A DNA stretch of 37,500 nt, from contig NC_006670.1 of NCBI RefSeq assembly GCF_000091045.1, positions 507,501-545,000 of the forward strand, in the 5' to 3' direction. The position numbers and the translations under genes are program-made. The stretch is from Cryptococcus deneoformans JEC21 (lineage: Eukaryota; Basidiomycota; Tremellomycetes; Tremellales; Cryptococcaceae). This document shows, one piece after another, positions 1-9,375 of the stretch. Each line of letters begins with the position of its first letter. Positions within the stretch are counted from its first letter, which is position 1. A model generated the notes under the pieces. The model was not told where the DNA came from, did not search any database, and saw only the letters and a program-made list of their open reading frames with translations.

Positions 1-184
1 CGGCTTGCCTCGTCATCGGCGCACGCCGCACAAAGGTAAAAACTATTATTAAACACACGTAAGGGTATGATTGTGCCTGGTGGCGACTATAATTGCTTCC
101 GTCGCCCCAGCCTCAGCTAAAGTCCTCCCTGCTGGATCTTTTTCTCCGTCGTCTGCTGCTGCTGTTTGTGCACCATTCCAACAC

Positions 185-192
185 CGTGGGAA
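185..192 (+). promoter_or_regulatory. Candidate CSL-binding site CGTGGGAA
   Basis: The octamer CGTGGGAA ends 47 nt before the ATG of the CSL gene at 240. It is the consensus recognised by CSL (RBP-Jk) proteins in animals and fission yeast, so autoregulation is possible. Seen: the exact match and its position. Inferred: function. About one chance match is expected in a window this size. Confidence 0.45.
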
Positions 193-239
193 ACTATCCC
201 ATCTCCACTTTCACTCTCCTCTTTCCTCCATTGCACACT

Positions 240-2737
240 ATGGCCGAAGACCACAACGAGGGGGTATCAAACACCCCCCTTGACCTCCTCATCAATGCCA
301 TCGCAGGGAACCACTATCCCATTCCCCACGACCACACTCACGAGCACGACCATGACCACGACGTCAGTCTCGACCATTTGTTGTCACAGCGCAAAGACTC
401 AGCTGAGGACAGCCAACAACATGCTGTACGTGATTTGTGATTGGCTATTACAATTACTCGCATCCTAAATGCATTTACAGTCGTCCCACAAACGTGCTAG
501 ATCACAGGAAGTTGTTTCCTCTAGACAACGTAAAGTGCCCAAGCCTTTGGGGTCTCAAGCGATGTTCTATCCAGGATTTGCGCCAGCCGACAAAGCTCCC
601 GGATCCCTCGACGAAAATAACAGCCATCGGTTTAATACTCTGGAGGTGTGGCATCCTACGACAGGTCAAAAGAGCTATGGTAAAGAGAGAAGGTAGATCC
701 CCTTGATCTCTGATCATCTATGTCAATTGATGTGCCACCTTAGAATGTTAAACCCTCCCCCTATTCTCCGCCTTTCCGGGCCTGCATCGTCCTGTATATC
801 ATCCATTACAATGGTCTCTGTAGTTTCTCCAAATATCACGCAACCCGTTGCCATCTGTGCGCCCCAAACACACCATATGGGTCGCCCCCCAGATATTACA
901 CCCCATTTAGGAACACCAGGGGTTGAAGACAAGAAGAAAGAGAGGCGAGAGGAACAGAAGAAATTACGTACTGCCGCCTTGAATGCTGGCTTCGCTGCAA
1001 CTCTTCCCAAAAACAGGAATGCGACCGATCTCAAAGACCGAACGTTATTGAAAGATGGTCTGACCTTCCCAGGTCTTTGGATTGGAGAAGAAGCGGGAAA
1101 GATGAAGGAGTTTCGCCTGGAGCTGAAGATTTACGCCGAGCCCACAGAGAAAGGTTTGAGCTCCCCCTCGACGCAAGATTTCGCGCAGTCTTCGTACCAT
1201 CTTGGTAACCCAGACAATGATCATGAAACTGCCCACACCTTTGCTGACATGCTGGAGCCACCCTCAATGGATGCTCTCCAACCTCTAGCAGAGGCGGTAC
1301 AGCAATCCAGTCAGCAAGGGCATGACACGTTATCTGAACATTTCCCCGAAGTTGAACCTTCTCTTGCTGCTACCAATCTGCATAACGACAATGACGCGGA
1401 AAATCCAGGCAATTCCCCGTTACCGATCACACAAGCTACCACAGAAGAACAGCCATTAGGGTCATTCTTATCTGGGCCCATCCGAATTGTCTCCAAACCT
1501 TCTCGAAAAACCTCAAAAACCCGGTCTTTAGCCATATGCTTCCCCCGCGATTCAGTATTTTCCCTCTGGACCCGTATTCATGGGCAGACAGTGCGTACCA
1601 AGTGGATGAATCTTGAGGCCAACTTCAACGGGCATGGTCCCCGCTTAACATCGAGAACGGCGAAGTGGACGCCGTTTCGCTTTGAAGTTCTTGATCACGC
1701 AAATGCTCCTTTTGCATACAGGACGGCTCGAAACAAATTTGATGAGACAGACCATCTTGAAGGGCAACAACTCACCTATGGCTCCATTGTCGTTTTGGTA
1801 GACTTGCAGACTGGCGTCAAGTCAGATCCTGTCAAGGTAGTTAGGGTGGAATCAGGCAAATCGGTGGTGGGACAATATGATGGTCAACCTGTGAGTGAAC
1901 TGCAACGGATCGGACTCGTAAGGACCATAGATGGACAGGAAGACATGTCTGAAGGGTGTCGATGGTATCTTAGTGCACCTGGCGCTAGAATAGGAGGTGG
2001 GGAGCTTAGTGCAGAGTCGGCGCCTGGCATACGAATGAGAAGACAAAGAGCCAACGCCAAGGCAGCCTCACAGCTCAAGGAATTGAATGAGGAAAGAGGA
2101 AAGGAGAAGGAGATAGAAGGTACTTCACACGATGAACCTCATCTCACTTCTTCGTTCTTACAAGATCCTCAGACACTCAGTGCTATTGAAAATGTATCTG
2201 GTTCTTCTACCGAGACCAATCACAATCAGCAGTCCGTCCTTTCTATCGAACTTAGTCTTCCTGAAGGAGTTCATTCTGCGGATACTTTCGATCATACAGA
2301 TCATCCACCAGTTATCGACCCCTCTTTCGAAAACATGGCTCCTCTGGTTGACAGCCAACAACAAACCAAAAATCCGAAGGGACAAAGTTCGTTCCAGAGA
2401 AGGAGCAATAAAACCAGGCGACTTGCTTTGGCCGCGGCTGTCCTGGCGGAAGATGATGATAATGCCGTCCAGACTTTACTTAGCTGGGTCAAAGCCGAGA
2501 GGAGTGAAGAGGTTTCGTCTGGCGCGGACGGTTTAGATACCCAACCAGATGAGGTAAGATCGGTTATCGTAGACTCTGTGGCGGACTGGATGTCCTGGAC
2601 GATTGGCGGCGCAGGTAATTCGTTCTTTCAAAGGGTGATCGTTGTACTATTCTGACTAATCTTGCGGATGTGTAGCCTCATTCTCATTCACCTTCAAACC
2701 AACCGAACACAACGAAGAAAGAGTGGAAGCGCCATGA
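240..2737 (+). CDS. CSL-family transcription factor (RBP-Jk/Su(H)/LAG-1 type)
   Basis: Sequence-specific nuclear DNA-binding protein of the CSL family, about 776 aa. Exons read as 240-425, 481-692, 744-2614 and 2676-2737. The N-terminus is His/Asp-rich. Residues about 125-145 (QKSYGKERR, then NPPPILRLSG) match the start of the CSL Rel-like N domain (family pattern QKSYGNEKR, PPPCVYLMG). From residue 376, RIVSKPSRK and, at 410-421, RIHGQTVRTKWM match the DNA-contacting start of the beta-trefoil domain (family RIKVISKPSKK and RLRSQTVSTRY). KWTPFRF, YGSIVVLVDLQTG and, at 750, SWTI continue the match. Insertions of roughly 120 and 200 residues interrupt the domains, and the protein ends 23 residues after SWTI, so the C-terminal Rel-like domain seems absent. 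The last splice is uncertain: a donor at 2554 would give another C-terminus ending EDVEPDES. The start at 240 is the first ATG of the domain-bearing frame. Confidence 0.85.
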
Positions 2738-3013
2738 AATTGTGCTTGAAGATGTAGAGCCGGATGAAAGCTGAGAGAACGTCAATTTGAACGACGTAAT
2801 GTATTAATGTACAGAAGCTGGTTGTATATGTAGGATGTAACTTGATTTCTCGCCAAAGATTGAATAGCATGACTATAACATGAGTGACATGATGCTTACT
2901 CGCGGATCTGAGACCCAGCTAAAAAATACAGCATATCATTTGTCGTCGGATACTACACATAAGCACTGCGAATCTGACTGATTATCGCTACAGACGTGTT
3001 ACCTCTGTTACTT

Positions 3014-6000
3014 CTACCAAATTAATCTGCTAATCCTCCTTGCCTCATTTTCCGCTCCCTCCAAATCCCAATACCTAGTATATGTATATCCTGCTACCCG
3101 GCGCATAGGCTTCCCCGTTCTCGGATTAATTTTCTCGTCGCCTCTATCGACAGCTTGCTGTTCAAGCGCCTCAAAGATGTCGTCAGCGGAAATAATACTT
3201 TGCATTGTAGGGAGGGTATAAAGGAAAAGAGTTGAATGGGGCAATAAAGGTTCCGATAGAGGGATGAGGGGGTCAAGTAAGGGGAGCATGGAGCGGATGT
3301 ACTTGGCCCTTCATTTGGGGTCAACATAAATTCATAATCTTTGCGATTAGAAGAAACTAACCTTGCAAGGCCAAGATCACCGAAAGGTGGCAGGTGTCCA
3401 CCAACGGCCTGGACGAGTGAACCTGCAATGTCCGAAGATCTATCGATCATTGCTAGGATGGGATACGTCTCGTACATTTCTGGTTTCAACAGGGCAGCGA
3501 CATCCAGTTCCTCATCTGAAGTTGGCTGCAGCTTGTCGACGTCGTAAAGCTTATAAAGTGAAGCGTCAGCGGATGTAATATATTTATTTGAGATAGAAGA
3601 GCTGCTCACTTCCATTAATACCCTAGGTCGGATATCGATGAAGGCATCAGAGAACGAGATAACTTCCATCCTCTCCGTCATTAGTTGTAAATCGTCCTTT
3701 TTCTCATCCTCATCTGGGGTTCCATATTTCTTTGCGCAGCCTCTCTGGAGTATTTGATCTGTCAACCCAAATTGCAGTTGCATCATCGCTTGTCGAAGGT
3801 CAAAGAATGGTATCCGCTCGTGTCCATTAGGCGGCAAGCATTGGTCGCTAAGCACATCCTTTTCGGGCGTTTGGTGGATAGCTCCTCGAAAAATAGTCTC
3901 TACACAAGGGTTACAAGGTTTTCCGCGCAATTGCGATTCTTGTGAAGAGATAGCCTGGAGATACGGGAGGGCAATGAATGACGGAATGGGATGGAATTGC
4001 AGAATTGCCTGGAGTGGCAGTTGAATCCTTGGTATTCGCTGATGGTCTGCCGTTTAATAAAGTCAGCGATTAATTGAGAGGCGAGGAAATCGGGCTAGAT
4101 GAAGTACGCACCATTACAAGTCAATACTATCGGTCTCCTTGACTCGGATGCCAAAGCGATCACTGCTGGCCAGAACGACCCTTCCTCTTCAAATAAGATG
4201 TCCGCTTCATCAATTAAGAGCAATGATTCTTTGAATTTGATCCCTGGTTCTCCTCCAGAAACATTAGCAGCTTCAGTCACTGGTATCTTGTCGCTCTCGC
4301 CGTTAGACTCAATGTCTATCGGATCACTGGCAATCCCCCGGCTTAAGGAAACCTTGCTAGACTGGAATGATCCCTTATCAAAAAATGACGAGAGGCCTTT
4401 CCCTCTCCCCCTGCTCTTCCCCTTCTTCTCATTGTCGTTTATCGTGCCTTGCGACTTGCCATCCTGCGGGAGGACAGTATGATTCTTGCCTAATTCTCCT
4501 ACCCACTTCATCAAATTCGCAGCGGTCCGTCTGCCCATTCCCGCATAAACTTCAAATACCTCCCAACCTAGCTCATGAGCCGCAGCATACACTGCAGCTG
4601 TCTTGCCCGAACCCGTTGGACCAGTAAGGAGAATGGTGTTGGCAAGGTGAGAGGCCAAAGAAGGGTATTTATCGGGACGGGCGTTGAGGTCATGAGAGAT
4701 GGGAGGATCCGGGAGATCTTCAAGGTGCGGAAATTCATCTTCACCGTCCTCTTCAGAATTAGGTGTGTCCCCATAGAGTCCCAGATCATCCACAATAAAG
4801 CCATCAACCAAGGCCGACCTCGGTTTCTTTACAACCTGTCTGACAATCTTTGAACCTTTGGCATGTTGCCCACCTACGGCGAGAGTAGATAACCAATCTC
4901 GGAGGTAGGTCGCTTCAACTTCGTTACCTATCACTTCGGATGCTCGAAGAGGACGATAGCGATCAGACCAGAGAGCGCGATTAGAAGATGATGAAGAGCA
5001 CTTGGAAGGAATGGATAAAAAAGATGGGTGTTTAGCGATATGAGGAAAAATGGGAATTTCATATGCTTTTGATGTTATCCCTTGATAGACAGGAGTCGAC
5101 GTTCGACCGAGAACACCTTCCCAAAATCCATCATCCTTCACTGCGGGTGTTGGTTTGCGCCTTTTTCCCTTCCATCTAGGGTCAGAAGCTGGAGCACAGT
5201 AGCCTCCTATGTGGTTTGGCCACGGTCTCATTGGTAGAGGAGCTTCCCTTTCTTCTTTACCCCATCCGTTCTTCAATTTTTCCTGCGCCCTATCCAGAGT
5301 ACTCATGCTGAAAAACGAATGAATTTTTGGAAGTTGTTTGTCCAGTCCGAAAGGCGCCGCAGTAGTTTTTAAAACGCTAACATCCTCAGCTGCCATGGGT
5401 GCGGATCGTTCTTGTGAGGGGTTCGATGCGCCATGCCGACTCTGACGATGTGTATGCGTGAAGAAGGGGTGAGCTGCTTTACCAGTTTCCTGGCCAAAAC
5501 CAAGATTCTTGGGTGCAGGAAGGACTTTGAGCGCAACAGGAGAAGGTGTCGATTCTAATATCTCTATCGCCTCTTTTTCGTTTATGCCCTTTGACCCCGT
5601 CCATGAAGTTGATCTAGACAGTGGTTTTGGTTTGGAAAGCATAGGGCGGGATCCTATGGCATCTTTTGAAGCTATACGGCGCTTTGGGCAACGAGTTACC
5701 GGAATACGATCTTCCCAATCATCCGCATCGGAGGAAAGATCCACGACTTCGTTCATGGACGAAGACGACGCTGTGGCTTGGGAGGAGAGTGTTGCTGAGG
5801 AAGGGAAAGAGGGTCGCACTCGCTTGGGCCCAAGTCGGCTGGACGCGCGACCTGAAGGTGTTCCTATTGACGCAAACGAGCTTGGAGCTTGTGAAGCATG
5901 CGTGAAAACAACTTCGCTTTCTATAGGAGAATAGAAGTCTGGTAAGCAGATACTAGACACATTGTGTGATGGATTACCAGACCTACCATCATCTGTTGAG

Positions 6001-6224
6001 TCAAGGGTCTCATCGGTTTTCCCCCTACCATTTAACGGATATTCTACACTAAGGTCCCCAAACGGAGTGTTTTCTTTGCTGTCCTGGCCCGTTCTAATAG
6101 GACTGTTGTGTCCTCTACGTGCCGAATCCCCTGCCTCAGGACCAGCCTGTCGCTTCCGCTTTGATTGCGCGGATGAAAGCTGGAAGAAGGGATGGACAGG
6201 GCGAGGGGGAGGCGGGGACACCAT
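3014..6224 (-). CDS. ELG1: Elg1/ATAD5-type RFC-like AAA+ ATPase (PCNA unloader)
   Basis: Large subunit of the alternative clamp-loader complex that, in the known family, removes PCNA from DNA after replication; nuclear. About 1010 aa from exons 6224-4112, 4046-3610, 3549-3362 and 3308-3014. The first 430 residues look disordered. The ATPase core begins with WSDRYRP. Walker A is GPTGSGKT at about 535-542, Walker B is LLLIDEAD with Asp672, and LTCND is the sensor-like strand, its Asp codon split by an intron. RQAMMQLQF matches the helical domain that follows in this family. H-(P/S)-F-F motifs at residues 11, 252 and 302 could bind PCNA. The intron 3550-3609 is 60 nt, in frame and stop-free, so retention would add 20 residues. 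The gene converges on the CSL gene with 276 bp between stop codons. Rfc1, Ctf18 and Rad24 lack this combination of features, but a search would settle the subtype. Confidence 0.85.
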
Positions 6225-6351
6225 TACGACAAGATATGCCGCTGCAAATCCTGCAAAATGCTCAGGTTTCTGATGATGCTGCCTCTTTGCGATTGCTGAC
6301 AGATGGATTCGTTACATTATCCTCGCGGCGATTCCTCGTTACTTCCCCGCG

Positions 6352-6362
6352 ACGCGACGCGT
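6352..6362 (-). promoter_or_regulatory. Overlapping MluI cell-cycle box (MCB-like) motifs upstream of ELG1
   Basis: ACGCGA (6352-6357) overlaps ACGCGT (6357-6362), a GACGC-type tandem about 130 bp upstream of the ELG1 start codon. ACGCGT is the site of Mbp1/MBF regulators that switch on replication genes at G1/S in yeasts, which fits a PCNA unloader. Binding in this organism is inferred. Confidence 0.45.
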
Positions 6363-6496
6363 CCCTTAAATGAGGAGTACATTACATAACACTATATCGA
6401 GATGTTCTTCCATGCCCATACATACAAATTACATTCTATTTGTTGTTGGTATTATCTTTTCCTGGCCTCATGCGCCTTGCATGTAACCATGACTAA

Positions 6497-9140
6497 TCAA
6501 CTCTTGTCGTCCTTGATTTCCTCCACTTCCTTCTTCAATCCTTCCAACAGAGTATTGGCTGCCTCTGCATTTTTTACCCTCAGAGCATAAGGAGTGGGTT
6601 TGCCGTCCATGTTAAAACCCAAGAACTTTAGATATGGACCTTCAACAGAAGGGTTGAAAGTTGACTTCACGGCCATGTTCTGAGATACGTCAATAACCCT
6701 TTGACTCTATTATATTGACTGACGACTCACAAGGATTACGTTTCCATTTCCGTCAGTCCTCATTAGAAGCCTTCTCTTTCTATCCTCTTCATTCTTAGTT
6801 CTCTTCAATTTAAATTGACCAAGGCCTTCCAACTTGTACTCTCCATCTTCCAACCTGTTCAACTTGCCTCGCTGCTCAATCACAGTATCCTCGTTCTCTT
6901 CACCTGCACCTGCAACCGACGCCAAATTTTTGGATGGGGAACTGGGCTCAGTAGCTTCCTCCCCTTCAGTGTTGCTCTCATTAACGGCGGGCGCTGGGGT
7001 AGAAACAGAAGAGGTGGAGCCAAAGGGCTGCAAAGAAGCGCCGAATTTTGGCGCATCGCCGGAGGGTTGTACCACAGGAGACTTGCCGAACACAAATGAT
7101 GAAGAAGACGAGGCTGATGGCGTTGTCGCTCCAAATGAGAATGTCGGAGCTGATCTTGTACTGGTGCCCCCGAAAACTGAAGCTGAGGTAGTAGATGCGC
7201 CAGCCGCAACGGAAGGAGATGAACTAGTACCGAAAGAAAAACTTGTGCCAGCCCCCGCCGGTGTGCTGGGTTTTCCGACGTTGAAGTTGAAGCTACTAGT
7301 GGTGTTGGCCGCCGGCGACGTGCCTGCCTTGGCACCAAAAGACAGCTGTGGTTGAGAACCGCCGGGCCCGAATTTTCCCAAAGGCGCTGCTTCATTTCCT
7401 GCGGCAGACTTTGCAGGAGTAGCAGGCGATGAGGCGAAGAGAGACGTAGATTTCTTGGGCGCTTCAAACTTGAAGGCGCTACTCTCTTTAGGCTTTGTAC
7501 TATCTGTGCCAAAAGAGAACCCAAACCCGGTCTTTTCCGCCATTTTCTCTTCCTCAGGTTTGTCGGCAATAGCCTCAGAGACAATCTTATTGACCTCGTC
7601 GGATGATTTTTTGGGGGTAGTGTCGGCAGCCGGGAAAGAAAAGATGGATGATTTCGAAGGAGCAGTTGCGGGTGCAGAAGGCGTGAAACCACCAGTCGCA
7701 GGTGCAGCACTAGAAGTAGAAGGTGCTTTAGGAAGGGAGAAACTACCCGCAGAAGGGGCTTTCGGCAATGTAAACCCGGTGGCTTTGGGCGGTTCGGGCG
7801 CTGCTGTGGTTTCAATCTTGTCCTTACTTGTTGCGTCAGGCTTCCATCCCGCCTTAGTTTCGATCCCAGTCAGATGCTCTTCATATTGCACGAGCAATTT
7901 GGGAAGTACCGTTGTGAGATCAATGAACTGGTCCTTTTCAATGGTAGTTGAGAAAAAGGTGAGGAAAGACTGGTTGAGACCACGAAGTGAGGTGTAATAA
8001 GAGGTTTCTGACTCCGAGGAAGAAGATGAGGTGCTCGGTGCGGGCGCTGCCTCAGCCGCAGGGGCTGGTGGGGCAGAGTTAGAGGTGGGCGCTGTACCAG
8101 TGCCAAACGTCGTCGCCATAGGACCGAAGGAAAATGAAGGCTTTGCGGGAGCAGTTTCTGATGCTTCAGTCAAAGTAGGCTTTGAGGTGGTTGATGTGGC
8201 GGTGGCGATGAGAGTTTTGGCAAAAGAAAAGCCCTGGACTTGAGTAGCTTCCTTACTACCAGATGCAACAGGAGCACTAGAGGCGGTACCAAAGGAGAAA
8301 GGGGCGGCCTTCGATTTAATGGGTTCATGCGCTGGAACCTCTTTGGTCACGTCAGACGTTGGTTTGGCTCCAAAAGAGAATCTTGGCGGCTCGGATGCAT
8401 TATCGCCCGTAGACGGCGCAGCGGCGGCAGGAGCCCCAAATGAAAAGCCCGCAAATGGTTTGGAAGGTTGTAACGCCTTCGTTTGCGTGGGTTCAACAGG
8501 CTTCTGACTAAACGAGAATGCTGGAGTAGCAGTCCCCGTGGGCTCTGTAACGGGAGCGGATGTAGATGATCCAGTGGCAGCTGCACTTCCGAATGAAAAG
8601 CCAGCAAATGGCTTAGGTGCGGCAGCAGGCGTTGTGGAAGCTGGGGAGGAAGCAGAAGATTGACCAAAGGAGAAGGAAGGAGTTGAAGATGTAGAAGCGC
8701 CGAAAGAGAAACCGGTAAAGGCATTAGATGTCCCTGAAGGAGGTACCGGCGAGGAAGTACCTGATGTAGGAGCTGGCGGTATCTGAGAGTTTGGTGAGTC
8801 AGTCAGGCAAGATGAACATAGTGTTCAAACCAAAACGTACGTCTGCAACTGGAGCTGGAGCGGGAGTTGGTGTAGGCGCAGAGGCACCTCCTAATCCACG
8901 GCGCTTTGGCAATCCTCGGACACTGAAGGATATATCAGCAAACAGAGTGTAATGCACTGCGCTTTCAGCTTACGGTCGACCCTCTACGGCCGCAAGGGGA
9001 GCGGCTCTGATACCAGGCTGTGAGACATCATGGGTGAGCAAGAAACGGTTGCTGAATATTTCCATAGTACGCACTTCCTCGTTGCCTTCTTCCTCAACGT
9101 CGTCCTTTGTTTTCTGGTTGTCGGCTGTACGCTTTGCCAT
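6497..9140 (-). CDS. NUP2: FG-repeat nucleoporin with Ran-binding domain (Nup2/Nup50 type)
   Basis: Mobile nucleoporin of the nuclear basket; in the known family it binds importin-alpha and Ran-GTP and helps recycle import receptors. About 827 aa from exons 9140-8974, 8922-8841, 8782-6731 and 6679-6497. The start MAKRTADNQ resembles the conserved Nup50 N-terminus (MAKRNAE) and the codon is the first ATG of a stop-free exon. A basic patch (GLPKRRGLGG) follows at the second exon. Many FSFG/FGFSF units in Ser/Thr/Ala/Pro-rich sequence fill residues about 100-680, interrupted by a helix-rich block starting SYYTSLRGLNQSFLTFF. The last 120 residues (RGKLNRLEDGEYKL, LLMRTDGNGNVIL, then after an intron NMAVKSTFNP and TPYALRVK) form a Ran-binding domain. 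The gene is divergent from Cactin, with 235 bp between start codons. The low-complexity sequence produces long antisense open frames that I do not regard as genes. Confidence 0.9.
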
Positions 9141-9375
9141 TGCTGCTGAAGAATGAGTTATGGACTCGTCTACTACTTGTGCGGTGTCTGAAATTCGCCT
9201 CAATCCTCACCGAAGAATCAAGAACGGCAAACAATCCGGCGGGATCAAACTCACGTGTTTTTCATTACGTATTGTCGTACACCTTCTCCCCGCCCCGACA
9301 TTGCCCACAGTGGTGCCGCACTACTCCATATCTGGTCCTACATTGTTACCCTCAATCACCACCAAAATTATCATT
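9141..9375. promoter_or_regulatory. Short bidirectional promoter between NUP2 and Cactin
   Basis: Only 235 bp separate the two start codons, so both promoters and 5' leaders must lie here. No clear TATA box was seen; the sequence has C/T-rich runs towards the Cactin start. A longer upstream open frame continuous with Cactin starts at 9160 but is poorly supported. Confidence 0.5.

Noticed and set aside
6880..7815. 311-codon minus-strand frame overlapping NUP2
   Set aside because: A shifted frame of the FG-repeat exon, rich in Leu/Pro/Arg, with no domain; the nucleoporin frame is clearly coding.
7455..7997. 180-codon open frame on the plus strand opposite NUP2
   Set aside because: It mirrors low-complexity FG-repeat coding sequence on the minus strand; long antisense frames are expected there.
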